From NCBI RefSeq assembly GCF_008330945.1, contig NZ_CP043489.1, positions 4,599,501-4,663,500 of the forward strand: DNA of 64,000 bases, in the 5' to 3' direction. The DNA is from Labrys sp. KNU-23. GTDB taxonomy: Bacteria > Pseudomonadota > Alphaproteobacteria > Rhizobiales > Labraceae. Of this stretch, positions 34,016-44,809 are shown one piece after another. The notes under the pieces were generated by a model. That model ran no database searches, was not told the origin of the DNA, and saw only the letters and a list, made by a program, of their open reading frames with translations. The position numbers and the translations under genes were made by a program. Each line of letters begins with the position of its first letter. Positions within the stretch are counted from its first letter, which is position 1.

Positions 34016-35638
34016 TTAGCTGTGAAGCCCCGGCGCCTCATGCCCGGTGCGGGCGACATATTCGGTATAGCCGCCGCCATATTGGTGGATGCCATCCGGC
34101 GTCAGCTCCAGCACCCGGTTGGAGAGAGCGGCGAGGAAGCGCCGGTCATGCGAGACGAACAGCATCGAGCCCTCATATTGCGCCAGGGCCGCGATCAGCA
34201 TCTCCTTGGTGGCAAGATCGAGATGGTTGGTGGGCTCGTCCAGCACCAGGAAGTTCGGTGGATCATAGAGCATCTTGGCCATCACCAGCCGGGCCTTTTC
34301 GCCGCCCGACAGGAAACGGCATTTCTTCTCGATGTCGTCACCCGAAAAGCCGAAGCAGCCGGCGAGAGTCCGCAGTGAGCCCTGACCCGCCTGGGGAAAA
34401 GCATCCTCCAGTGTCTCGTAGATGCTGCGGTCGCCGTCGAGCAGGTCCATGGCATGCTGGGCGAAATAGCCCATCTTGACGCTGCCGCCCTGGACGACTG
34501 CGCCCTTGTCGGGCTCGGTGGTACCGGCGACGAGCTTGAGCAGGGTGGACTTGCCGGCGCCGTTGATGCCCATCACGCACCAGCGCTCCTTGCGACGGAC
34601 CCCGAAAGTGAGGCCCTCATAGATGGTGCGATCGCCATAGGCCTTATGCACCTCCTTCAGGCTGACGACATCGTCGCCCGAACGCGGTGCGGGCTGGAAT
34701 TCGAAGGCGATGCTCTGGCGGCGGCGAGGGGGCTCGATCTTGTCGATCTTCTCCAGCTTCTTCACGCGGCTCTGCACCTGTGCCGCGTGGGAAGCGCGCG
34801 CCTTGAAGCGCTCGATGAACTTGATCTCCTTGGCGAGCATGGCCTGCTGGCGCTCGAATTGTGCCTGCTGCTGCTTTTCGTTGAGGGCGCGCTGCTGCTC
34901 GTAGAACTCGTAGTCGCCCGAATAGCTGGTCAGGGTGCCGCCATCGATCTCCACGACCTTGGAGACGATGCGGTTCATGAATTCGCGATCATGCGAAGTC
35001 ATCAGCAGGGCGCCGTCATAGCCTTTGAGGAACTGCTCGAGCCAGATCAGGCTCTCGATGTCGAGATGGTTGCTCGGCTCGTCGAGCAGCATGGCGTCGG
35101 GGCGCATCAGCAGGATGCGGGCCAGCGCCACGCGCATCTTCCAGCCGCCGGAGAGGGCACCGACATCGCCGTCCATCATGGCTTCGCTGAAGCTGAGACC
35201 GGCCAGCACCTCGCGGGCGCGGCCTTCGAGGGCATAGCCGCCCAGTTCCTCGAAGCGGCCCTGCACCTCGCCATAACGCTCGATGATGCTGTCCATGTTG
35301 TCGGCCTGATCGGGGTCGGCCATGGCGGTCTCGAGTTCCTTCAACTCGGCAGCCACGTCGCTGACCGGGCCGGCACCGTTCATCACCTCGGCGACGGCAC
35401 TATGGCCGGCCATTTCTCCGACATCCTGATTGAAATAGCCGATGGTGATGCCGCGATCGACCGAGACGCGACCTTCATCGGGCTCCTCCTCGCTGGTCAT
35501 CATTCGAAACAGCGTCGTCTTGCCGGCACCATTCGGGCCGACAAGCCCCACCTTTTCTCCCTTCTGCAGGGTGGCGGAGGCTTCGATGAACAGAATCTGG
35601 TTGCCGTTCTGCTTGGAGATGTTTTCTAGGCGGATCAT
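34016..35638 (-). CDS. ABC-F family ATPase
   Basis: A 540-aa soluble twin-ABC protein without membrane helices. Domain 1 has GPNGAGKTT, LSGGWKMRVALAR and LLDEPSNHLD. The interdomain linker is Gln/Glu-rich (NEKQQQAQFERQQAM). Domain 2 has GINGAGKST, LSGGEKARLVMAK and LDEPTNHLD. ABC-F proteins act on ribosomes (translation factor or antibiotic protection). The length and linker fit EttA/YbiT-type housekeeping members rather than a resistance factor. It starts at ATG 35638. Confidence 0.9.
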   Translation of the reverse strand: MIRLENISKQNGNQILFIEASATLQKGEKVGLVGPNGAGKTTLFRMMTSEEEPDEGRVSVDRGITIGYFNQDVGEMAGHSAVAEVMNGAGPVSDVAAELKELETAMADPDQADNMDSIIERYGEVQGRFEELGGYALEGRAREVLAGLSFSEAMMDGDVGALSGGWKMRVALARILLMRPDAMLLDEPSNHLDIESLIWLEQFLKGYDGALLMTSHDREFMNRIVSKVVEIDGGTLTSYSGDYEFYEQQRALNEKQQQAQFERQQAMLAKEIKFIERFKARASHAAQVQSRVKKLEKIDKIEPPRRRQSIAFEFQPAPRSGDDVVSLKEVHKAYGDRTIYEGLTFGVRRKERWCVMGINGAGKSTLLKLVAGTTEPDKGAVVQGGSVKMGYFAQHAMDLLDGDRSIYETLEDAFPQAGQGSLRTLAGCFGFSGDDIEKKCRFLSGGEKARLVMAKMLYDPPNFLVLDEPTNHLDLATKEMLIAALAQYEGSMLFVSHDRRFLAALSNRVLELTPDGIHQYGGGYTEYVARTGHEAPGLHS

Positions 35639-35724
35639 GGTGCGGTGCGGTCTTTACGAAAGGAACCGCGCTCTTACGCGATATCCGCGATCGAGGAAAG
35701 GCACCGGTCGACAGCGCCGCAGCT

Positions 35725-36435
35725 CTATACGCCCAACCATTCCAAGCCATCCGGAAGGAAGCCTGTGGCAAAGTCGGCCTGCAGCACGCGACGACGGCGT
35801 GGTTCGGCGGCTGCCTCGGATGCGTGGAGAATGGGTGTCGCATAAAGCCAGACATCGCCACGTTCGGCCAGGCAGGCGGCGGTACCGCATCGGGCTACCA
35901 CATCGGCGATATCCGGCTCCGCGATTCGCCCGAAACGATGTGAGTTGGGTGCGACAAGCAAGGGGGCGTTGCTGAAGGGAACGGCATCCAGATGGGCTCG
36001 CAACGTCACCATGCCGGCAAGAATCTCGATCGGTGGCGCAACGTGAATGAGGCCGTCCTTGACGGTCCAGGGACCGAAGCCTTCGGCCTCACGGCGCACA
36101 GTGACAACAATGGTACGATCCTGATGCCAGGGGAGCGACCAGTTGGTCGCTGCCGTCTTGTCGAACAGGAGCGCTCGCACTGGCCGGCAGGCCGTACCCA
36201 GTATGGAGCTGGCTATGCGTCCCATGCTGCCGGTGAGCGACAGAACGGGGCGCAGGGCCTCGATACCGCGGAGCCGAAGTCCGGCTTGCTCATCGGGGAG
36301 TGTGGCGAACGCGTTCTCCAGACGATCAAGTTCGTCCTGCGTCATCGCACCCGCGAACTGCTGGGCGCCATCAGGGTTGAAACGCAGCAGGCTGGCATCA
36401 GCGATGGCGGACACACGATCACCAATACATATCAT
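35725..36435 (-). CDS. phytanoyl-CoA dioxygenase-like protein
   Basis: A 236-aa protein with non-haem Fe(II)/2-oxoglutarate dioxygenase features. The HxD pair is in WHQDRTIVV near residue 106, and the distal His plus Arg are in ILHASEAAAEPRRRRVLQADF near the end. It probably hydroxylates a small molecule using 2-oxoglutarate and O2; the substrate is unknown. It is short for PhyH. The minus-strand gene lies downstream of the tRNA gene. Confidence 0.78.
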   Translation of the reverse strand: MICIGDRVSAIADASLLRFNPDGAQQFAGAMTQDELDRLENAFATLPDEQAGLRLRGIEALRPVLSLTGSMGRIASSILGTACRPVRALLFDKTAATNWSLPWHQDRTIVVTVRREAEGFGPWTVKDGLIHVAPPIEILAGMVTLRAHLDAVPFSNAPLLVAPNSHRFGRIAEPDIADVVARCGTAACLAERGDVWLYATPILHASEAAAEPRRRRVLQADFATGFLPDGLEWLGV

Positions 36436-36503
36436 GCCGCAATTCTACCACGGGCTGTCAAAGACAACCGCCAAGTGACTGACAATGTGATAAAAAAGAA
36501 AAA

Positions 36504-36580
36504 TGGCGCGCCCGAAAGGATTCGAACCTCTGACCCTCAGATTCGTAGTCTGATGCTCTATCCAGCTGAGCTACGGGCGC
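36504..36580 (-). tRNA. tRNA-Arg(ACG)
   Basis: A complete minus-strand cloverleaf of 77 bases. The acceptor stem is GCGCCCG / CGGGCGC, the D-arm TAGCTCAGCTGGATAGAGCA, the anticodon stem-loop TCAGA-CTACGAA-TCTGA gives anticodon ACG, and the T-arm contains GGTTCGAATCC. CCA is encoded (forward TGG at 36504-36506). It reads arginine CGN codons, with A34 edited to inosine. No attached integrase or direct repeat was seen, so it is not used as an attachment site here. Confidence 0.97.
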
Positions 36581-36665
36581 ACTGGGAAGCGACAGGCACT
36601 TCCATGGCCGGTCTGATAACCAAGCCAAGCAGGGGATGCAAGCCCCCCTCGTGCTTTTTTTCACA

Positions 36666-36965
36666 TTATCGAAACAAACCCTCGCCCTGCTCGTCGATCA
36701 ACTGCTTGCCTTTGGTCAGGGAAAACTGCACGGCATCGTCCAAACTGGCGAAACGGTCGGCTCGAATGAACTTGTGGCTCTTGAGTTCGCCGCCGATCTC
36801 TTTTTCAACATAGCCGCAGGTCTGATACTGGCCACCCTCCTTGTAGGGGGCGGGACGCACGGTGAAGCCGTTATATTCCTCGCCATCACCCTGGGGTGCC
36901 GGGTCACCGTCCGATTCGCGTTTGCCTCCGAACAGGGAGGAGAGAGATTTGAGGAAGGAGGCCAC
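36666..36965 (-). CDS. HlyU-family protein
   Basis: A 99-aa soluble protein with the HlyU pattern: EEYNGFTVRPAPYKEGGQYQTCGYVEKEI, then HKFIRADRFASLDDAVQFSLTKGKQLIDEQGE. Members are linked to transcriptional activation but lack the helix-turn-helix of vibrio HlyU. The GTG start is preferred because no ATG fits. The N-terminus (MASFLKSLSSLFGGKRE) is basic and may associate with DNA or membranes. It is a common solitary gene in Hyphomicrobiales. Confidence 0.82.
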   Translation of the reverse strand: MASFLKSLSSLFGGKRESDGDPAPQGDGEEYNGFTVRPAPYKEGGQYQTCGYVEKEIGGELKSHKFIRADRFASLDDAVQFSLTKGKQLIDEQGEGLFR

Positions 36966-37162
36966 GGCACAGTCCCAGTCTGATTGATCTTGGCCCGCAC
37001 GATAGCTGCATTGACGCCTGTCGCCAATGGGCGCATGTTCCGCGCGGTTGTGGGAGGACGAGCTTTCGCGCAGAGGCTGCGGGCGATTTGCTCCCGCCCT
37101 CGCGCTTCACTAGAATTCGTCGGCTGCGGCGGCCAGCGGCGGCGATTCCTAGGGATACAGAC

Positions 37163-37405
37163 ATGAACAAGCTCATTCTCGCCAGCATGATCGTGATGGG
37201 TGGGTTCTATGCTGGAACAGGTACGGGACAAGCGGCCTCGCACCAACAGGGCGAGCGCTATGCCGACAACGCCAGGATCGAATGCATCCTGCCCTGGTAT
37301 CGTTTCGTCGGTGCCTGCGACGAGGCGATCGAGGATCCTCCCGAGGGCAAGAACTGGCACGGATGGGAGAATCGCGGCCATCGTCATCGCGGCTGGCGCC
37401 GCTAG
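37163..37405 (+). CDS. small secreted Trp/His/Arg-rich protein
   Basis: An 80-aa protein with a signal peptide (MNKLILASMIVMGGFYAG, cleaved near GQAA) and a mature part containing two cysteines (IECIL, GACDE) and a basic tail (WENRGHRHRGWRR). It starts at the ATG at 37163, with AGGGA before it. The family is not recognised. It is followed at once by a perfect hairpin and then a terminator. Confidence 0.6.
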   Translation: MNKLILASMIVMGGFYAGTGTGQAASHQQGERYADNARIECILPWYRFVGACDEAIEDPPEGKNWHGWENRGHRHRGWRR

Positions 37406-37410
37406 AGCAT

Positions 37411-37442
37411 CTTGCCGAAAACGGAATAGCGTTTTCGGCAAG
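37411..37442. repeat. perfect 13-bp stem-loop after the small secreted gene
   Basis: CTTGCCGAAAACG (37411-37423) pairs without mismatch with CGTTTTCGGCAAG (37430-37442) around a six-base loop. A TAGAGCATCTTGCCG-type lead-in is a common dispersed palindrome in Hyphomicrobiales intergenic DNA. No T-run follows, so it may be a repeat or an RNA-processing hairpin rather than the terminator. Confidence 0.65.
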
Positions 37443-37494
37443 AAGGACGTGACCGCAAAAAACCACCGAATAGGCCTCGCCTGCGAAACCAGAA

Positions 37495-37528
37495 ATGCCC
37501 TTGCAAAGCAGGGGCTGGCATTTTTTTT
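37495..37528 (+). terminator. rho-independent terminator
   Basis: ATGCCCTTGC-AAA-GCAGGGG-CT-GGCAT (one wobble and a small internal bulge) is followed by eight T residues at 37521-37528. It should end transcription of the small secreted gene and insulate the RND operon 220 bases downstream. Confidence 0.7.
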
Positions 37529-37751
37529 CCGCATCGGTCTTCGGTCGGTGGCCTTGAATTTGCCGCAGGAAGACCAAAATCAAGGAACCCCACAAGACGG
37601 CGGGGAGCCGCGGGGATTTCATTTTCAGTTTGCCGGACAAGGGAGCCGGCATCGGAACTGCCGATGAGCCCGGCACACGGGCGCTTCGGCATGCCTGGTG
37701 CCGTCTCTGTCTAAGTTATTGATTTTTTACCAGGTCCGCGAAGGGGCAGCT

Positions 37752-38918
37752 ATGCGTGAAGGTAGAATGATACTAGAAAATTTGCGTTGCCGCGATGCCT
37801 TGATCGGCACCCTGCTGGCTTTGGGTCTCTCGACCTCGGTGCTCGCCCAGAATGCGCCGCCGCCGCCCGTCGCCGTAGCCAAGCCCATTGTGAAGGACGT
37901 CGTCGAATATGACGATTTCATCGGCCGCTTCGAGGCGGTCGACCGGGTGGATATCCGTGCCCGCGTCTCGGGTTATGTAGACAAGATCCATTTCACCGAC
38001 GGCGCCATCGTCAAGGCGGGGGATCTGCTCTTCACCATCGACCAGCGGCCCTATCAGGCAGCGCTCGATGAGGCGCAGGCCAGTGTCGAGGCGGCCAAGG
38101 CGCGGGTGGATTTCGCTGCCGGCGATGTCAGCCGCGCCGAGAACCTGCGCAAGTCGGGCAACATCACCGGCCAGATCTATGACGAGCGCACCCAGACGCT
38201 AGCCACCGCCAAGGCCGATCTCAACCGGACCCAGGCGACCTTGAACCGCGCCAAGCTCGACCTGCAGTTCACCGAGATCAGGGCGCCGATCCCGGGCCGG
38301 ATGTCGCGACGCCTGGTCTCGCTCGGCAATCTCGTCAACGCCAATGAGACGGTCCTCACCAATGTGGTGTCGATGGACCCGATCAATTTCTATTTCGACG
38401 TCGACGAGCGTTCCTACCTCGCCTACCAGAAGCTCTCGACCGGTTCGTTGCGCGTGTCGAGCGATGGCAACCTCAACGAGGTTCTGGTTGCCACCTCCAA
38501 TGAGCGGGAGCCCATCCACAAGGGCCATATGGACTTCACCGATAATCGCCTGGACGCCGCCAGCGGCACCATGCGGGCCCGTGCCGTGTTCGAGAACAAG
38601 GATCTGGCCCTGGTGCCCGGCCTGTTCGGCCGCATCCGAATCCTCGGTTCCGACAAGTACAAGGGCGTGCTGGTGCCGGAGGACGCACTCGGCTCCGACC
38701 AGGATCGCCGCGTCGTCTATGTCGTCGGCGCCGATAACGCCATTTCGCTGAAGCCGGTTCGTGTCGGCTCGCGCGTGGACGGCTATCGCGTCATCCGCGA
38801 GGGCCTCAAGGGGGACGAGACCATCGTCGTCAACGGACTGATGCGCGTGCGGCCCGGCATCAAGGTCGATCCGAAGCTGACGACCTTGCCGGCCACCGCA
38901 GTCGCGGCCGCGAACTGA
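37752..38918 (+). CDS. RND efflux membrane fusion protein
   Basis: A 388-aa periplasmic adaptor of the AcrA/MexA type. A signal peptide ending VLAQNA is followed by the lipoyl halves DRVDIRARVSGYVDKIHFTDGAIVKAG and LQFTEIRAPIPGRMSRRLVSLGN. The coiled-coil hairpin between them has about 60 residues, and a C-terminal beta-barrel/MP domain ends in ...RPGIKVDPK. The ATG at 37752 has GAAGGGGCAG upstream; longer starts lack this. It links the RND pump to an outer-membrane channel not encoded here. Confidence 0.9.
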   Translation: MREGRMILENLRCRDALIGTLLALGLSTSVLAQNAPPPPVAVAKPIVKDVVEYDDFIGRFEAVDRVDIRARVSGYVDKIHFTDGAIVKAGDLLFTIDQRPYQAALDEAQASVEAAKARVDFAAGDVSRAENLRKSGNITGQIYDERTQTLATAKADLNRTQATLNRAKLDLQFTEIRAPIPGRMSRRLVSLGNLVNANETVLTNVVSMDPINFYFDVDERSYLAYQKLSTGSLRVSSDGNLNEVLVATSNEREPIHKGHMDFTDNRLDAASGTMRARAVFENKDLALVPGLFGRIRILGSDKYKGVLVPEDALGSDQDRRVVYVVGADNAISLKPVRVGSRVDGYRVIREGLKGDETIVVNGLMRVRPGIKVDPKLTTLPATAVAAAN

Positions 38919-38929
38919 GAGAGCGGTCC

Positions 38930-41900
38930 ATGCGATTTTCCCATTTCTTCGTCGACCGGCCGATCTTTGCATCGGTCCTGGCGGTCGTGATCACACTCGT
39001 CGGCATCATCGCCTTTCTGGGCCTGCCGGTGGCGCAATATCCCGAGATCGCGCCGCCCACCATCGTGGTGCGCGCCACCTATCCGGGCGCCAATGCCCAG
39101 ACCGTTGCCGCCACGGTGGCCACGCCTCTGGAGCAGCAGATCAACGGCGTCGAGAACATGCTCTACATGTCCTCCTACGCCTCCAATGACGGCTCGATGT
39201 CGCTGACCATCACCTTCAAGCTCGGTACCGACCTCGATACCGCGCAGGTGCTGGTGCAGAATCGCGTCGCGATCGCCACGCCGCGCCTGCCCGATGACGT
39301 CAGGCGCCTCGGCGTCACCACGCTGAAATCCTCGCCCGACCTGATGATGGTCATCCATATGTTTTCGCCGGATGACCGCTACGATCAGCTCTACGTCTCT
39401 AATTACGCCCGCAACAATGTGCGCGACGACCTGCTGCGTCTCGACGGTGTCGGCGATCTCACCATCTTCGGCGAGCGCCAATACAGCCTGCGCGTCTGGC
39501 TCGATCCGGACAAGCTCGCCAGCTACGGCCTGACCTCGTCCGATGTCGTGACGGCGATCCAGGCCCAGAACGTCCAGGTTTCCAGTGGCGCCATCGGCCA
39601 GGAGCCGACGACCTCCGGAGGCGCCTTCCAGGTCACCATCAACACCCAGGGACGCTTCCAGGACGTCGCCCAGTTCCGGCGCGTGATCGTGCGCTCGACC
39701 CCGGACGGGCAACTCATCCGGGTCCAGGACGTGGCGCGCGTGGAACTCGGCGCCCAGGATTACGTCACCAATTCCTACCTCAACGGCAAGCCCGCGGTGG
39801 CGCTGGCGATCTTCCAGCGCCCGAATACCAACGCGCTGCAGGCCGCCGACGAGATCATCAAGAAGATGGAGGAGCTCAAGCAGTCCTTCCCGCCGGGCGT
39901 CGCCTATTCCATCGTCTACAATCCCACCCAGTTCATCGCGGAGTCGGTCAACGCCGTCTATCACACCCTCGGCGAGGCCGTGGTGCTGGTGGTGGTGGTG
40001 ATCATCATCTTCCTGCAAAGCTGGCGTACCGCGCTCATCCCGGTGATCGCCATCCCGATCTCGCTGATCGGCACCTGCGCGATCATGGCGGTCTTCGGCT
40101 TCTCGCTCAACACGTTGACCCTGTTCGGCATGGTGCTGGCGATCGGCATCGTGGTCGATGACGCCATCGTGGTGGTCGAGAATGTCGAGCGTAATATCAG
40201 CCTGGGCATGTCGCCACGCGATGCGGCGCATGAAACCATGGACGAGGTCGGCACGGCCGTGATCGCCATCGCTCTGGTGCTGGGCGCGGTGTTCATTCCC
40301 ACCGCCTTCATTCCCGGCATTTCGGGCCAGTTCTACCGGCAGTTCGCACTGACGATCGCGGTCTCGACCTTCATCTCCGCCTTCGTCTCGCTCACTTTGT
40401 CGCCGGCGCTCGCGGCCATCCTGCTCAAGCCGCACAGCCATGAGCCGCCGCGCAACCCGCTGACGCGATTGGGCAAGAGCCTGGCCGGCGGCTTCAACCG
40501 GAGCTTCGATAGCCTGTCCAACGGTTACGCCTCCAGCGTCAATCGCGTGGTCCGGCGCAAGATCATCATGCTGCCGCTCTATGCAGGGTTACTGGCCGGC
40601 ACGGTCTGGGCGGTGCAGAAGGTACCGCAGGGCTTCATCCCGACGCTCGACCAGGGCTATGCCATCGTGGTGGTGCAGCTGCCTGACGGTGCCGCGCTCT
40701 CGCGTACCGATGCCGTCACCCGGAGGGTTTCCGAAATCGCGCGAGCAACGCCCGGCGCCCAGGATGCCGTCGCCTTTGCCGGCTTCTCCGGTGCGACCTT
40801 CACCAACGCCACCAATTCGGCCGCGATCTTCGTGCCGTTCAAGCCCTTCGAGGAGCGTCTCAAGGAAGGGCTGACGGCGGACAAGATCATCAAGGATCTG
40901 TTCGGCCGCATGCAGGTGATCGAGGAAGCCTTCATCATCGCCATCCCGCCACCGCCGGTGCGCGGCATCGGCAATGCCGGTGGCTTCAAGCTGCAGGTAC
41001 AGGAGAGGCTCGGCTCGGACATCCAGCGCATCCTGGCTTCCACCTATGAGATGATGGGCAAGGCACGCCAGAATCCGAAACTTTCCGGCGTCTTCACCAC
41101 CTTCTCCGCCAATTCACCGCAGCTCTTCCTCAACATAGACAGGCAGAAGGCCGAGATCCTGAACGTCCCGATCACCAACATCTTCGACACGCTGCAGCAG
41201 AATCTCGGCACGGCCTATGTCAATGATTTCAACGCGTTCGGACGCGTCTACCAGGTGCAGGCCCAGGCCGACCAGCGCTTCCGCAACGATCCGGAACAGA
41301 TCGGCGGCCTGCGCGTGCGCTCGGCCTCCGGAGCCCTGGTGCCGCTCGGTACGCTGGTGGAGGTGAAGGAGGTCTCCGGCCCGCAGCTGATCCAGCGCTA
41401 CAACATGTATCCGTCCGTGCCGTTGCAGGGCAATGCCGGGCCAGGCATCTCCACCGCCCAGGCCCTGGACGAGATGGAGGCTTTGGCAAAAGCGACCCTG
41501 CCGCAGGGCACCAGCTTCCAATGGACGGACCTGGCCTTCCAGGAACGGGCGACAGGCAATACCGCGATCTTCATCTTCGCTCTGTCGGTGCTGTTCGTTT
41601 TCCTGGTGCTGGCCGCCCAGTATGAGAGCTGGTCGCTGCCGCTCGCCATCATCCTGATCGTGCCGATGGCGGTGCTCTCGGCGCTGCTCGGCGTGATGGC
41701 GCGGGGCATGGACAACAACATCCTCACCCAGATCGGCCTGATCGTGCTGGTGGGCCTGGCTGCCAAGAACGCCATCCTGATCGTGGAGTTCGCACGCGAG
41801 GCCGAGGCACGGGAAGGCAAGACGCCGATCGAGGCGGTGGTGGAGGCTTGCCGCCTGCGCCTGCGCCCGATCCTGATGACGGCCTTTGCCTTCATCCTGG

Positions 41901-42103
41901 GTGTGGTGCCGCTGCTGATTGCCACCGGTCCCGGTGCCGAAATGCGCCAGGCCCTCGGCACCGCCGTGTTCTTCGGCATGCTGGGCGTGACCTTCTTCGG
42001 CCTGTTCCTGACGCCGGTCTTCTATGTCGCGCTACGCATGCTGGCTCCCGGCAGGAAGCGCAAGGAGGCCAAGCCAGCGGAAGCGGCTCCGGCCGCGGAG
42101 TAG
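38930..42103 (+). CDS. RND multidrug efflux pump (HAE1, AcrB-like)
   Basis: A 1057-aa inner-membrane pump starting MRFSHFFVDRPIFASVLA. It has the HAE1 signatures: GLPVAQYPEIAPPTI, LFGMVLAIGIVVDDAIVVVENVER with the two Asp of the proton relay, and GLAAKNAILIVEFARE in helix 10. About twelve membrane segments and two large periplasmic loops are present. It exports hydrophobic drugs with the fusion protein 11 bases upstream. No TolC-like gene follows; the outer channel must come from elsewhere. Confidence 0.94.
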   Translation: MRFSHFFVDRPIFASVLAVVITLVGIIAFLGLPVAQYPEIAPPTIVVRATYPGANAQTVAATVATPLEQQINGVENMLYMSSYASNDGSMSLTITFKLGTDLDTAQVLVQNRVAIATPRLPDDVRRLGVTTLKSSPDLMMVIHMFSPDDRYDQLYVSNYARNNVRDDLLRLDGVGDLTIFGERQYSLRVWLDPDKLASYGLTSSDVVTAIQAQNVQVSSGAIGQEPTTSGGAFQVTINTQGRFQDVAQFRRVIVRSTPDGQLIRVQDVARVELGAQDYVTNSYLNGKPAVALAIFQRPNTNALQAADEIIKKMEELKQSFPPGVAYSIVYNPTQFIAESVNAVYHTLGEAVVLVVVVIIIFLQSWRTALIPVIAIPISLIGTCAIMAVFGFSLNTLTLFGMVLAIGIVVDDAIVVVENVERNISLGMSPRDAAHETMDEVGTAVIAIALVLGAVFIPTAFIPGISGQFYRQFALTIAVSTFISAFVSLTLSPALAAILLKPHSHEPPRNPLTRLGKSLAGGFNRSFDSLSNGYASSVNRVVRRKIIMLPLYAGLLAGTVWAVQKVPQGFIPTLDQGYAIVVVQLPDGAALSRTDAVTRRVSEIARATPGAQDAVAFAGFSGATFTNATNSAAIFVPFKPFEERLKEGLTADKIIKDLFGRMQVIEEAFIIAIPPPPVRGIGNAGGFKLQVQERLGSDIQRILASTYEMMGKARQNPKLSGVFTTFSANSPQLFLNIDRQKAEILNVPITNIFDTLQQNLGTAYVNDFNAFGRVYQVQAQADQRFRNDPEQIGGLRVRSASGALVPLGTLVEVKEVSGPQLIQRYNMYPSVPLQGNAGPGISTAQALDEMEALAKATLPQGTSFQWTDLAFQERATGNTAIFIFALSVLFVFLVLAAQYESWSLPLAIILIVPMAVLSALLGVMARGMDNNILTQIGLIVLVGLAAKNAILIVEFAREAEAREGKTPIEAVVEACRLRLRPILMTAFAFILGVVPLLIATGPGAEMRQALGTAVFFGMLGVTFFGLFLTPVFYVALRMLAPGRKRKEAKPAEAAPAAE

Positions 42104-42128
42104 TACGCGGGAAACGCCGGCGTCTCTT

Positions 42129-42285
42129 CCTGGGATCGCCGGCATCCCTGCCGGCTCTTGGAGCCGCTACGATTCAAGAAAAGGCACGCCGTCGGTTACT
42201 CCTACCGACAAACAAAAAACCCTCCGCGCTAGGCGCGGAGGGTTTTTTTGTTTCCAAGAGCCGGCAAGGACGCCGGTGATCCCGG
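42129..42285. repeat. inverted repeat pair around the rpoD/RND terminator
   Basis: Bases 42129-42162 and the reverse complement of 42253-42285 agree at 30 of about 33 positions (core GCCGGCTCTTGGA). They flank the hairpin terminator at 42214-42249, so the whole 157 bases can fold as one long cruciform. The unit GATCGCCGGCATCCCTGCCGG carries its own small dyad (GCCGGC/GCCGGC). This looks like a dispersed repeat that came as an inverted pair and includes or captured a terminator. Confidence 0.7.
42214..42249. terminator. strong bidirectional terminator between RND pump and rpoD
   Basis: CCCTCCGCGC-TAG-GCGCGGAGGG is a perfect 10-bp stem, with six A on the left (42214-42219) and seven T on the right (42243-42249). 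It can stop the rightward RND operon and the leftward rpoD transcript. Confidence 0.92.
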
Positions 42286-42291
42286 AAGGGA

Positions 42292-44295
<2,004 letters not shown>

Positions 44296-44809
44296 CGTTG
44301 CTTTCCCTCACTTCGCTCAAGCAGGATTTCGCAGCTCGCCCCGCCGGGTAGAGCTCGGAAATCCCGCACAACGTTCCACCAGCACGAGCCCGGCTACCGC
44401 CAATTCTACCGGACCACAGATTTTGGCCGGCAGGCACTGGCGCATCCGCACACCCTGTGCGACACCCGATACGGAAATCCTCAGATTCGCCTGCTGGCGC
44501 GCCCGAGCAATTCCAAACAACTTCAAGGCCTTGGTGCAGGATCCTGGTCTTGAGCCGCAGCTCCGGTTCCAAACCCTGACCCCGGCAAGTGGTTCCCGCC
44601 AGCGGCACCTGTTTGCCAACACCAAAAAGGGCAGCATCCGGCATCCGGAGCCACCCGACTTGTCACAGCCTTGCTCCAGCGCCCTGGGAAGACCTTCCGT
44701 TCAACCTCGCAACGCCTTGCGGCGACTGGCAGAATCGAAATTCCAGTTCCAGGAACTGGCGCTATCACTACCCGGGTAAAGGCTAATCCGCCGTTAACCC
44801 TGGTGAGTC
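44296..44809 (-). other. dnaG-rpoD spacer, no gene seen
   Basis: This 514-base stretch has no convincing coding frame in either strand; short frames are shadows with no domain. It should contain the promoter(s) of rpoD. I see no clear terminator after dnaG and no strong hairpin with a T-run. Confidence 0.5.

Noticed and set aside
36504..36580. tRNA-Arg as an integration site for a genomic island
   Set aside because: No integrase, no direct repeat of the tRNA 3' end, and the flanking genes look like ordinary chromosome.
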